Assembly (NCBI GenBank): GCA_963749515.1
Contig: CAVVMR010000010.1
Location: forward strand, 248,001 to 312,000
Direction: 5' to 3'
Length of the DNA stretch: 64,000 nt
Source: Gaiellasilicea sp963749515
GTDB taxonomy: Bacteria > Actinomycetota > Thermoleophilia > Gaiellales > Gaiellaceae
Shown here: positions 8,358 through 16,764 of the stretch, in pieces
Position numbering within the stretch: the first letter of the stretch is position 1
Layout: each line of letters begins with the position of its first letter
Program-made: the position numbers and the translations under genes
Notes under the pieces: model-generated
What the model saw: the letters and a program-made list of their open reading frames with translations, nothing else
What the model was told of the DNA's origin: nothing
Database searches by the model: none

Positions 8358-8827
8358 ACGTGGAGCTCCGCAAGCTCGAGCTCCGCGACCTCGGCGCGAT
8401 CGAGAAGATCGAGCGCGAGTCCTACCCGACCCCGTGGTCGCGCTCGATGTTCGCCGGCGAGCTCGCCAAGCCGAGCTCGCTCTCCCTCGGCGCGTTCGCG
8501 CCGGACGGAGGTGCGCTGGTCGGCTACCTCGTCATCTCCCGCTACGTCGATGCCTGGCACGTCATGAATCTCGCAGTGACGCCGGAGTACCGCCGCCACG
8601 GGGTGGCACGGGCGCTCCTCGACCGGCTCTTCGAGGTGACGGCGTCCGACGAGCGGCGCGGCTACACGCTCGAGGTGCGCGTTTCGAACGAGGGTGCGAT
8701 CAAGCTCTACGAGCGCATGGGATTCGTCGCGCGCGGCGTCCGGCGCGGCTACTACACGGACAACCGCGAGGACGCGCTGATCATGTGGCGCGACCCGGTC
8801 CCGGACGAGCACGCCGAGGCAGGATGA
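8354..8827 (+). CDS. rimI: RimI-type ribosomal/N-alpha acetyltransferase
   Basis: 157 residues, GTG start overlapping the tsaB stop. It contains ESYPTPWSRSMF, MNLAVTPEYRRHGVARALL (the acetyl-CoA pyrophosphate loop RxxGxA) and LEVRVSNEGAIKLYERMGF, which is the textbook RimI pattern. RimI acetylates the N-terminus of S18 in Escherichia coli and other N-termini elsewhere. Position between tsaB and tsaD is a long-known association. The stop overlaps tsaD (ATGA). Confidence 0.93.
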   Translation: MNVELRKLELRDLGAIEKIERESYPTPWSRSMFAGELAKPSSLSLGAFAPDGGALVGYLVISRYVDAWHVMNLAVTPEYRRHGVARALLDRLFEVTASDERRGYTLEVRVSNEGAIKLYERMGFVARGVRRGYYTDNREDALIMWRDPVPDEHAEAG

Positions 8828-9786
8828 TCCTCGGGCTCGAGACGTCCTGCGACGAGACCGCTGCTGCGCTCGTCACGAAGGACGGCGAGATCCGCTCGAA
8901 CATCGTCTCGTCGCAGGCCGAGCTGCATGCGCGCTACGGCGGCGTCGTCCCCGAGGTCGCCTCGCGCCGGCATCTCGAGCTCGTGTCGCCGGTGGTGCAG
9001 GAGGCGCTCTCGGAGGCCGGTGTGGGGCTGGAAGACGTGGAGTCGGTCGCCGTCACACAGGGGCCGGGACTGATCGGGGCGCTGCTGGTGGGGCTCTCAG
9101 CGGCGAAGGCGCTTGCCTGGGCGCGTGGCCTCCCGCTCGTGCCCGTCGACCATCTGCACGGGCACGTCGCCTCGCTCTATCTCGCCCCGGATCCGGTCGA
9201 GCCGCCGTTCCTCTGCCTGCTGGCGAGCGGCGGCCACACGCTGCTGCTCGAGGTTCGTGACCATGGCGGCTACAGCGTCCTCGGCACGTCCATCGACGAC
9301 GCGGCGGGGGAGGCGTTCGACAAGGGAGCACGGCTGCTCGGCCTCGGCTATCCCGGCGGAGCGGAGATCGACCGGCTGGCTCAGGACGGCGACCCCGCTG
9401 CGTTCCCGTTTCCGGTCGCCCGCCTGGAGGGCCTCGACTTCTCGTTCTCCGGTCTGAAGACCGCGCTTCTGTACAAGGTGCGCGAGCTCGGCGGTGAGGC
9501 CGAGGTGCGCAAGGCCGATCTCGCCGCGTCGTACCAGCAGGCGATCGTGCAAGCGCTCGCCGAGCAGACGGGGCGCGCCGCGGAGCAGACGGGACTGGAG
9601 ACGATCGCGGTCGTCGGGGGCGTTGCGGCCAACTCGGCTCTGCGTGCGGCGCTCCCCGGCGCCCGCTTCGCACCGCTCTCTCTGTGCACCGACAACGCGG
9701 CGATGATCGCGTCCGCGGGCAGGTACGGCAGGAGCCTTCCCTATCCTCGTTACCTTGATCTCGACGCATATGCATCGCGCACCTGA
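8824..9786 (+). CDS. tsaD: tRNA N6-threonylcarbamoyltransferase TsaD
   Basis: 320 residues beginning MILGLETSCDETAAAL, the family N-terminus. The metal-binding pair is in VDHLHGHVASLY; nucleotide-binding GGHTLLL and the C-terminal VVGGVAANSALR follow. It is the catalytic subunit of t6A synthesis. The slightly short C-terminus still keeps the CTDNAAMIA segment and its metal-binding Asp. The start of the next gene overlaps its end. Confidence 0.96.
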   Translation: MILGLETSCDETAAALVTKDGEIRSNIVSSQAELHARYGGVVPEVASRRHLELVSPVVQEALSEAGVGLEDVESVAVTQGPGLIGALLVGLSAAKALAWARGLPLVPVDHLHGHVASLYLAPDPVEPPFLCLLASGGHTLLLEVRDHGGYSVLGTSIDDAAGEAFDKGARLLGLGYPGGAEIDRLAQDGDPAAFPFPVARLEGLDFSFSGLKTALLYKVRELGGEAEVRKADLAASYQQAIVQALAEQTGRAAEQTGLETIAVVGGVAANSALRAALPGARFAPLSLCTDNAAMIASAGRYGRSLPYPRYLDLDAYASRT

Positions 9787-12331
9787 CCGTCGCAGGCTCG
9801 CCGCCGGGCTCGTCGTGACCGTGGCGCTGCTCGCGGCCGGAGGCGGGCAGAGTGCGCAGCCGCCCGGCGCGGTCGAGGGAGGCGCTGCGGCGTGGCGTGG
9901 CTTCGTCGACGGCGAACGGAGCGCGGTCGCCGTCGGCCAGCGGATGATCGTCGTCCTCAAGAATCCCTCGACTGCCGATCGCATGGCCGAGGCGGGCGGC
10001 CAGGCCACCGAGTCGGTCATGCGCAGCTGGACCGCCGCCGCGCTGGCCGGGCAGAAGCAGATCGCCGCGCGGCTGTCGCGCGAGGGGATCCAGCTGATCC
10101 CCGACTTCGTCTACACCCGCACGTTCAACGGGTTCTCCGCCCCCATCGACAGCAGAGCGCTGGTGCTGCTCGAGCGTGACCCCGACGTGGCCGGCGTGTA
10201 TCCCGTCCGGGCGGCCTATCCGGCCTCGCTCTCGGCGAGCGAGCTGCAGGGCCAGGCGTTCGCGCGGGGCGCCGGACGCCGGCCGGAGCTGGCGGGCATC
10301 CCGGGCTTCGACGGGAGCGGGATCACGGTCGCGCTGCTCGACACCGGCATAGACATCACCCACCCCTACATCCGTGACCGGGTTCTCGACGGCGCCGACA
10401 TGCTCAACCCCGACGCGCTCCCGGTCGCGCGTGCTCATCCTGACGACGCGACGAGGCTCGAGCGTCACGGCACGCAGATGGCGGGGCTGATCGTCGGCCG
10501 TCGCGGTCCCGGCGGCATCCGGGGAGTCGCCCCCGGCGCGACGATCCTGCCGATCAGAGTCGCGGGCTGGCAGCCGAGCGCCGACGGCAGCTTCGCCGTC
10601 TACGGCCGCACGGATCAGCTGCTCGCCGGGCTCGAGCGGGCTGTCGACCCGGATGCGGACGGCGACGTCCTGGACGCGGCCCGCGTTGCCGTCATCGGCG
10701 TCACCGAGCCGTTCGCCTCCTTCGCGGACGGGCCGGTGGCCCTTGCCGTCGCCGGCGCCGCCGAGCTGGACACACTCGTCGTCGTGCCGGCCGGGAACGA
10801 AGGGCCGGCCGGTCCCGACTACGGCAGCATCGGAGGCCCGGGTGGAGCTCCCGCCGCGCTCACGGTCGGAGCGGCGGACCTTCGCCGCCGGACTGCAACC
10901 ATTCGAGTCGTCGTGCGCTCGGGACTCGGCGTTCTCCTCGATCGCGAGCTTCCGCTCGCCGGCGCAGCCACTCCTCGTTCGACGCTGACGCTCGCCGTGG
11001 CGAGGCCTCGTCGCGACGTCGCGACCGGGCCGCGCGGAGCTCCACTTGCTCGCTACTTCGACGATGGCGGATACAGCCTCGTCGCGGGCCGCGCCGCGCT
11101 CCTGGCGCGAGCGACCGGCCCCACAGACGAGGCCCGCGACGCGGTTCTTGCCGGAGCGGCCGCGATCCTCGTCGACGGGCTGGTCCCGGCAGGAGCTCTC
11201 GGCCTCGACGACCGGCTCGACGTGCCGGTCGTGGGGCTCCCCCCGGCAGTCGCGGCGGCGATGCGCTCGGCCCTGGCGCGCGGGCTGGACGTGGGCGTCT
11301 CGCTCGGGGCGCCTGGCTGGCGGGTGAACGACCGGCTCACCCGGATCGCGCCGTTCTCCTCCCACGGCCTCTCCTTCGGCGGCGGCGTCAAGCCGGAGGT
11401 CGCGATCGCGGGCGTGGAGCTGGTGACGGCGGACCCGGGGAGGAACGCCGACAGGTCCGCCCGGTACGGGACGATCAGCGGCTCGAGCGCAGCGGCGGCG
11501 CTCGCCGGCGGAGCGGCGGCGGTGCTCGCCCAGATCCGCCCCTGGCTCGATGCGCCGGCGCTGAAGGGCGTTCTCGTCGGCACGGCTGCTCCGACACCGC
11601 TCAGCCCCACGACCGCGCAGGGAGCGGGTGTCGTCGACGCGGCGGCGGCGAGTGCGGCCGAGGTGATCGCAGAGCCGGCGGCGGTCGGCTTCGGCCCCGC
11701 CGACAGGCCGGGCTGGAAGGCGGTTCGACGAATCGCCGTCCGTAACGTCTCCACTCGGCGCGTCACCGTCGAGGTGGCAGCCGCGGTCGAGGGGATCGCC
11801 GGCGTCTCGGTCGTCGCCACGCCGACGCGGCTTCGCCTGCCTCCCGGGGCGCAGAGCACGGTGACGCTCACGGCGCGTGTCTCTTTCCTCCCGCGCAGGC
11901 TGGGCGTGATCGAGGGACGAACGCGGCTCGACGTGTCGGGCGGCGGCCGGATCTTCGTGCCGTGGGCGGTGGCGCTCCCGGCCAAGGGCTCGGCCTTGAT
12001 CGGCGGCATCACGCTTTCGACGAACAGCTTCCGGGCCTCCGATCGGGCACCGGCCGTCCTCACGGTGCAGGCCGGGCAGGTGCGCGACCGAGCAGGCCGC
12101 CGCCAGCTGCGCCCGCTCTCGCAGCTCGACGTCGAGCTCTGGCGCGGCCGGGAGCGGCTCGGCATGCTCGCCCGGTTGCGGGACGTGCTGCCCGGCCGCT
12201 ACGCGTTCGGGCTCACCGGTCGCGGCCCGCGGGGCGGCCCGCTCGCTCGCGGGCCGTACCGGCTGCGGGTGGTCGCGCGGCCGCCGGACGGGCCGGCCGA
12301 AGCGGAGAGCATCGGCTTCCGAATCCGGTAG
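9770..12331 (+). CDS. secreted subtilisin-like serine peptidase (S8) with PA-type insert
   Basis: 853 residues from the ATG giving MHRAPDRRRLAAG; a TTG 15 bases earlier is also possible. An Arg-rich N-terminus and hydrophobic core form a signal peptide; an inhibitor-like prodomain follows. The S8 triad is Asp about 191 (ALLDTGID), His about 233 (ERHGTQMAG) and Ser about 573. The oxyanion Asn is in VVPAGNEGP. The serine motif is SGSSAAAALAG in place of the usual GTSMA-PHVAG. A protease-associated-like insert sits before the Ser, and a beta-sandwich tail follows. It starts inside the last 17 bases of tsaD, so it may be coexpressed with it. Confidence 0.87.
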   Translation: MHRAPDRRRLAAGLVVTVALLAAGGGQSAQPPGAVEGGAAAWRGFVDGERSAVAVGQRMIVVLKNPSTADRMAEAGGQATESVMRSWTAAALAGQKQIAARLSREGIQLIPDFVYTRTFNGFSAPIDSRALVLLERDPDVAGVYPVRAAYPASLSASELQGQAFARGAGRRPELAGIPGFDGSGITVALLDTGIDITHPYIRDRVLDGADMLNPDALPVARAHPDDATRLERHGTQMAGLIVGRRGPGGIRGVAPGATILPIRVAGWQPSADGSFAVYGRTDQLLAGLERAVDPDADGDVLDAARVAVIGVTEPFASFADGPVALAVAGAAELDTLVVVPAGNEGPAGPDYGSIGGPGGAPAALTVGAADLRRRTATIRVVVRSGLGVLLDRELPLAGAATPRSTLTLAVARPRRDVATGPRGAPLARYFDDGGYSLVAGRAALLARATGPTDEARDAVLAGAAAILVDGLVPAGALGLDDRLDVPVVGLPPAVAAAMRSALARGLDVGVSLGAPGWRVNDRLTRIAPFSSHGLSFGGGVKPEVAIAGVELVTADPGRNADRSARYGTISGSSAAAALAGGAAAVLAQIRPWLDAPALKGVLVGTAAPTPLSPTTAQGAGVVDAAAASAAEVIAEPAAVGFGPADRPGWKAVRRIAVRNVSTRRVTVEVAAAVEGIAGVSVVATPTRLRLPPGAQSTVTLTARVSFLPRRLGVIEGRTRLDVSGGGRIFVPWAVALPAKGSALIGGITLSTNSFRASDRAPAVLTVQAGQVRDRAGRRQLRPLSQLDVELWRGRERLGMLARLRDVLPGRYAFGLTGRGPRGGPLARGPYRLRVVARPPDGPAEAESIGFRIR

Positions 12332-12357
12332 CGCGGGCGGGGTAGACTCCCGCGCGC

Positions 12358-13629
12358 ATGACGACGGCCGAGGCGTCAACACATCTGCGCGAGAACCCGT
12401 ACGCGATCGCGCGCCAGCAGCTGCGGAGCGTCGGGAAGACGTTCGGGATCGACCCGAACCTGATCAACGTGCTCGAGCGTTGCAAGAAGTCGGTCGAGGT
12501 CTCGATCCCGGTGACCATGGACGACGGCACCGTCACCGTCTACGAGGGCTACCGCGTGACGCACAACATCGCCCGCGGCCCCTCCAAGGGTGGGATCCGG
12601 TACCACCCGGACGTGACCCTCGACGAGGTCAAGGCGCTCGCGATGTGGATGACCTGGAAATGCGCGCTGATGGGCCTCCCGTTCGGCGGCGCCAAGGGCG
12701 GCGTGATCTGCGACCCGAAGCGGCTCTCGCGGCGGGAGCTCGAAGGCATGACCCGCCGCTTCACGAGCGAGATCATCAACGAGATCGGCCCGGAGAAGGA
12801 CATCCCGGCCCCGGACGTCGGCACGGACGCGAGCGTGATGGCGTGGATCTTCGACACCTACTCGATGAACAAGGGACACTCCGTGCTCGGTGTCGTCACG
12901 GGCAAGCCGCTCTCGATCGGCGGCTCCCTCGGCCGTGAGGAGGCAACGGCACGCGGTGCGCTGTACGTCGTCACGGACGCGCTCGAGGAGGAGAACAAGG
13001 GCCTCGACGGGCTCCGCGTCGCCGTGCAGGGCTTCGGCAACGTCGGCCGCCATCTCGCCCGGATGCTCGCGGAGGAGGGGGCGATCGTGGTCGCGGTCTC
13101 GGACTCGGCCGGCGGCCTCCATGCGCCGAAGGGGCTCGACCTGCCGCTGGTGCTCGCGCACAAGGCCGAGCACGGAACGCTGGCCGGCTTTTCCGGCGCG
13201 GATGCGATCACGAACGACGAGCTGCTGGCGCTCGAGTGCGACGTGCTCGCCCCTTGCGCCCTCGAGCAGGTGATCCATGCGGACAACGCGGCGCAGGTGA
13301 AGGCCCGGATCGTCTGCGAGGGAGCGAACGGGCCGGTGACGCCGGCCGCGGACGAGATCCTCGAGGACCGAGGCGTCCTCGTCCTTCCGGACGTGCTCGC
13401 GAACGCGGGCGGGGTCGTCGTCTCCTACTTCGAGTGGGTGCAGGGCCTGCAGGAGTACTTCTGGAAGGAAGAGCAGGTGAACGCGCGCCTGAACGAGATC
13501 GTCACACGGGCGTTCCGCGAGACGTCGGAGACCATGGCCTCGCACAAGACGAGCATGCGCCTGGCGGCCTACGGGCTTGCGGTGCGGCGCGTGGCCGAGG
13601 CGACCGTCACGCGGGGCCTCTATCCCTAG
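12358..13629 (+). CDS. gdhA: glutamate dehydrogenase, hexameric type
   Basis: 423 residues. It interconverts glutamate and 2-oxoglutarate plus ammonia with NAD(P). GGIRYHPDVTLDEVKALA and PFGGAKGG carry the substrate lysines; the Rossmann segment VQGFGNVGRHLARML follows, and LPDVLANAGGVVVSYFEWVQ is the C-terminal signature. Length and motifs match the 410-430-residue class. TAGACT lies nine bases before the ATG. Cofactor specificity is not certain from sequence. Confidence 0.95.
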   Translation: MTTAEASTHLRENPYAIARQQLRSVGKTFGIDPNLINVLERCKKSVEVSIPVTMDDGTVTVYEGYRVTHNIARGPSKGGIRYHPDVTLDEVKALAMWMTWKCALMGLPFGGAKGGVICDPKRLSRRELEGMTRRFTSEIINEIGPEKDIPAPDVGTDASVMAWIFDTYSMNKGHSVLGVVTGKPLSIGGSLGREEATARGALYVVTDALEEENKGLDGLRVAVQGFGNVGRHLARMLAEEGAIVVAVSDSAGGLHAPKGLDLPLVLAHKAEHGTLAGFSGADAITNDELLALECDVLAPCALEQVIHADNAAQVKARIVCEGANGPVTPAADEILEDRGVLVLPDVLANAGGVVVSYFEWVQGLQEYFWKEEQVNARLNEIVTRAFRETSETMASHKTSMRLAAYGLAVRRVAEATVTRGLYP

Positions 13630-13636
13630 AGTCGTC

Positions 13637-13852
13637 GTGTACCACGCCGAGGGTTGCCACCTTTGCGAACGCGTGCTCGAGGTGGTCGACCAGGTGTGTG
13701 CCGGAGACTTCGAGCGTGTCGACATCGGCGGCGTGCCGGAGCTCGAAGCTGCCTACCGCACGTCGATCCCCGTCGTCGAGGTCGACGGCGAGCGTGCCTT
13801 CACCTTCTTCGTTCAGCCGGAGGCGTTGCGGCGGCGGCTGAAGGCCTGCTGA
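13637..13852 (+). CDS. glutaredoxin-like (DUF836) thiol protein
   Basis: 71 residues from a GTG seven bases after the gdhA stop. YHAEGCHLCERV holds the CxxC active site at the start of helix 1, and TSIPVVEVDGERAFTF has the cis-Pro loop, giving a small thioredoxin fold of the DUF836/YruB class. The family N-terminal strand appears slightly short with this start; an ATG at 13577, inside gdhA, would extend it but adds Arg/Pro-rich sequence with no family look. It precedes the redox regulator gene rex. Confidence 0.78.
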   Translation: MYHAEGCHLCERVLEVVDQVCAGDFERVDIGGVPELEAAYRTSIPVVEVDGERAFTFFVQPEALRRRLKAC

Positions 13853-13890
13853 CGGTTCCCCGCCGCTTGCTGCCGGAGTCGTCGGCACAA

Positions 13891-13908
13891 TGTGACGCTG
13901 CTGTTACA
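13891..13908. promoter_or_regulatory. candidate Rex operator
   Basis: TGTGAC-GCTGCT-GTTACA is an 18-base inverted repeat with one mismatch, 20 bases upstream of the rex start codon and flanked by CACAA and AAC. It resembles the Rex box idea (TTGTGA-N6-TCACAA and the actinobacterial TGTGAAC...GTTCACA) and would allow autoregulation in response to the NADH/NAD ratio. The arms are not a perfect consensus. Confidence 0.45.
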
Positions 13909-13928
13909 AACATCAGGAAGGTTGGACG

Positions 13929-14549
13929 TTGGCTGATCGCTTGACAGTGGGTGTCGCCGCCCGCCTCTCCCGGTATCTGCAGGTTCTGACGCAGGCCAAG
14001 AAGATGGGGAAGGACCGGATCTCCTCGCAGGAGATCTCGGACTACACGAACATCAACGCCACCCAGATCCGGCGGGATCTCTCGGCCTTCGGAAAGTTCG
14101 GCAAGCGCGGAGTCGGCTACAACATCGACTCGCTGCTCGGCGAGATCCGAAAGATCCTGCGCACTCAAGGGCAGCACAACATCGCCCTCGTCGGCGCCGG
14201 CCGGCTCGGCCAGGCGATCGCGAGCTCCCCGATCTTCGCCGAGCACGGGATCAACATCGCCGTCGTGCTCGACACGGATCCCGACAAGGCCGGCCATTCG
14301 GTCGGTGGGCTTGCGGTGCAGCCGTACGGTCAGCTGCGTGAGGCGGTGCGTGAGAACAACATCATCGTCGGCGTGCTCGCGGTGCCCGCGGACAACGCCC
14401 AACAGGCTGCCAACGACCTGATCGACGCGGGCGTGAAGATCGTCTTCAACTACTCGGAGGCGCTCCTCGACGTCCCGGGCGACGTGGCCGTGCACACCTC
14501 GAACCCGGCCGTCGAGCTCCTCTACGCCCTGTATTTCCACCTGACGTAA
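13929..14549 (+). CDS. rex: redox-sensing transcriptional repressor Rex
   Basis: 206 residues from a TTG with AGGAAGG seven bases upstream. It has a winged-helix DNA-binding part (RISSQEISDYTNINATQIRRDLSAFG, shown here only as its key segment ISSQEI...QIRRDL) and a Rossmann domain with VGAGRLGQAI that senses NADH. Rex represses fermentation and respiratory genes when NADH is low. The C-terminal ELLYALYFHL is the domain-swapped helix of the family. A candidate operator lies just upstream. Confidence 0.94.
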   Translation: MADRLTVGVAARLSRYLQVLTQAKKMGKDRISSQEISDYTNINATQIRRDLSAFGKFGKRGVGYNIDSLLGEIRKILRTQGQHNIALVGAGRLGQAIASSPIFAEHGINIAVVLDTDPDKAGHSVGGLAVQPYGQLREAVRENNIIVGVLAVPADNAQQAANDLIDAGVKIVFNYSEALLDVPGDVAVHTSNPAVELLYALYFHLT

Positions 14550-14550
14550 G

Positions 14551-14605
14551 CGGACACGTCCGGGGACAGTCCCCGCAAACGCGGTTGACGGAAGGACGCG
14601 TCCTT
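14551..14605. repeat. cluster of four short palindromes between convergent genes
   Basis: Within 55 bases are CGGAC-AC-GTCCG (14551-14562), GGGGAC-A-GTCCCC (14562-14574), CCGC-AAAC-GCGG (about 14573-14584) and AAGGAC-GC-GTCCTT (14592-14605). The last reaches the stop codon of the convergent gene. They could act as a bidirectional terminator, but there is no long T-tract, and the stacked arrangement looks more like a genome repeat. No second copy was seen in this window. Confidence 0.5.
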
Positions 14606-15405
14606 TAGGGGCGCTTCTTGGCGAGCTTCTTCGGCTCGGGCTTTGCTTTGGCCTTCGCCTTCGCCTCCTGCTTGTCCGAGATGCCGTCGTTGTCGTCGTC
14701 GGCGTCCGGGGTATCGAGCAGGCCGTCGTTGTCGTCGTCCGCGTCCTTCGCGTCCGCGACACCGTCGCCGTCGTCGTCCTTGTCCCGCGCGGCAGGTGAG
14801 CCGTCGTTGTCGAAGTCCAGGTCGCGAACGTCACCCACGGAGTCGTTGTCGTCGTCGGCGTCGCGCAGATCGGGGACCCCGTCGTTGTCGTTGTCGGGAT
14901 CGGAGCGGTCGGCGACCTCGTCGTTGTCGTCGTCGAAGTCGCTGCGGTCCGCGATCTCGTCGTTGTCGTCGTCGTAGTCCGTGGCATCGGCGATGCCGTC
15001 ACCGTCGTCGTCGCCGTCGCGTGAGTCGGCGACGCCGTCGTTGTCGCTGTCGAAGTCCTTCGCGTCCGCAACACCGTCCTCGTCGTCGTCCCCGTCCGTC
15101 ACGCTGGGATCGCCGTCGCCGTCCTCGTCGCCGAAGTCGAAGAAGTCTTCGTCGGCGCCGAATTCGTCGTCGCCGAATTCCTCATCGTCCCCGAGACCCT
15201 CGTCGTCCACGAACTCCTCGTCCTCGACTCCTTCGTCGTCGAAGTCCTCGAAATCGCCGTCGTCCTCGACGACGCAGTCCGGATCCTCGATGTCGCAGGC
15301 CGCGGGCGGGTCGGCAGGATTCGGTGACGAACCGGCTGCCACGCCTGCGAGTGCGAGCGCCAGCACGAGATGAAGGATCAAGATGAGGGATCTGAAAGAG
15401 GGCAT
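14605..15405 (-). CDS. secreted acidic thrombospondin type-3 repeat protein
   Basis: 266 residues with a clear signal peptide (LILILHLVLALALAGVAAG), an Asp/Glu-rich linker with one Cys pair (CDIEDPDC), and roughly 11 repeats of the form D-x-D-x-D-G-(V/I)-x-D (DSDNDGVADSRD, DDDGDGIADATD). Such repeats bind calcium in thrombospondin and in OmpA-like and dockerin-type proteins. It ends in a Lys/Ala-rich basic tail (KAKAKAKPEPKKLAKKRP). The function is probably a calcium-loaded surface or wall-associated spacer; no enzymatic domain is present. Confidence 0.85.
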   Translation of the reverse strand: MPSFRSLILILHLVLALALAGVAAGSSPNPADPPAACDIEDPDCVVEDDGDFEDFDDEGVEDEEFVDDEGLGDDEEFGDDEFGADEDFFDFGDEDGDGDPSVTDGDDDEDGVADAKDFDSDNDGVADSRDGDDDGDGIADATDYDDDNDEIADRSDFDDDNDEVADRSDPDNDNDGVPDLRDADDDNDSVGDVRDLDFDNDGSPAARDKDDDGDGVADAKDADDDNDGLLDTPDADDDNDGISDKQEAKAKAKAKPEPKKLAKKRP

Positions 15406-15498
15406 GGAAGCTCCTGGGTCGGGTACCGCAACCGGACGTTCCCGATCTATCGGCAGGATGCAGCCGATCGTGCTCCCTCAATCGAGAGATCGTTGCGC

Positions 15499-16764
15499 AT
15501 GAGGATCCTGCTCTGGCACGGGTACCTGTTGGGGGGCACCGGCTCGAACGTCTACACGCGGGCGCTCACTCGAGAATGGACGCGCGCCGGCCACGACGTC
15601 ACCGTGCTGAGCCAGGAGCCGCATCCCGAACGCTACGACCTCGGGGGCGCGACGTTCGTCCGGCCGGATGTCGGCGGCCTGCTGCCCGTCTTCGTGCTCG
15701 ACCGCTACGAAGGGTACGACGTGAAGCTCGTCCAGGACTGCTCTCGGGCCGAGCTCGACGAGTGGGTCGAGCGCAACGCGGCGGCGATCCGCGAGTTGCT
15801 GCCGGCCGACATCGTCTTCACGAATCACGTGCTCCTCGGCGGCCCGGTGGGCGCAGCGAGCGGTGCGCGCTTCGGCGTCAAGGCCCACGGCTCGGAGCTC
15901 GAGTACTCGATGCGCGGCAATGCAGAGCTCTCGGCCTGGGGGAGGGAGGCGCTCGAGCACGCCGAGGCCGTCTTCGTCGGCTCGGCCCACATCCGGGAGG
16001 TGCTCGAGGACGTCGTCGGCCACGTTGACCGCGTGCACGAGGTGCCGCCCGGTGTAGACATCGACGACTGGCGCCCCCGGCCGCGCGACGAAGCGCTCGC
16101 CGGCCTGCTCGAGGAGGCGCGCCGCGACGCGGCGAACCCGGGGAATGCCAGCGAGCGCCTGCCCGACGAGGGCAACGCCGACCGTCTCGCCGAGTTCCTC
16201 GCCGGCGACCGCCCGACCGTCGTCTACTTCGGGAAGCTGCTCTACAACAAGGGCGTCCATGTGCTGCTCGAGGCGCTGCGCGACCTCGACGCTCGCGCGG
16301 TGATCGTCGGCTTCGGGGACTACCGCGAGCAGCTGGAGGAGCTCGCGGGGCCGAACACGCTCTTCACCGGTCCGTTCGAGCACCGGCACCTGGTTCACCT
16401 GCTGGCGCTGGCAGACGCCACGGTCGTTCCCTCGATCTTCCCCGAGGCGTTCGGGATGGTCGCGGCCGAAGCTGCGGCTGCGGGATCGCCGCCCCTCGTG
16501 GCGCGGCACTCCGGCCTGGCGGAGATCGCTGAGGGCCTCGAGCAGGAGTACCCGCCGCACCTACGGCATCTTGCGAGCTTCGCGACCGGGGACGCCGTTG
16601 ACCTCTCGCACAAGCTCGGGGAGCTGCTCGCGCTCGACGGGCCCGATCGCACGGCCGTCCGCGCGGCCGCGAGGAACGCGACGGTCACCCGCTGGAGCTG
16701 GGCCGGCGTGGCGCGCCGCTTGCTGGAACCGTTCGACGATCATCTACCCTCCGCCCATGGGTGA
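15499..16764 (+). CDS. glycosyltransferase, GT4/GT1 family
   Basis: 421 residues from the ATG in MRILLWHGYLLGGTGSN, which is the N-terminal nucleotide-fold start. The central acceptor-domain part has HGSELEYSMRG and VPPGVDIDDW. The donor domain holds VYFGKLLYNKGVHVLLEAL and the E-x7-E type motif in PSIFPEAFGMVAAEAAAAG, characteristic of GT-B retaining transferases. Donor and acceptor are unknown. The end overlaps the carboxylate-amine ligase by eight bases, suggesting one pathway. Confidence 0.88.
   Translation: MRILLWHGYLLGGTGSNVYTRALTREWTRAGHDVTVLSQEPHPERYDLGGATFVRPDVGGLLPVFVLDRYEGYDVKLVQDCSRAELDEWVERNAAAIRELLPADIVFTNHVLLGGPVGAASGARFGVKAHGSELEYSMRGNAELSAWGREALEHAEAVFVGSAHIREVLEDVVGHVDRVHEVPPGVDIDDWRPRPRDEALAGLLEEARRDAANPGNASERLPDEGNADRLAEFLAGDRPTVVYFGKLLYNKGVHVLLEALRDLDARAVIVGFGDYREQLEELAGPNTLFTGPFEHRHLVHLLALADATVVPSIFPEAFGMVAAEAAAAGSPPLVARHSGLAEIAEGLEQEYPPHLRHLASFATGDAVDLSHKLGELLALDGPDRTAVRAAARNATVTRWSWAGVARRLLEPFDDHLPSAHG

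Noticed and set aside
9053..12382. A 1109-codon minus-strand open frame
   Set aside because: Antisense to tsaD and the first subtilisin gene, both with full active-site motifs.
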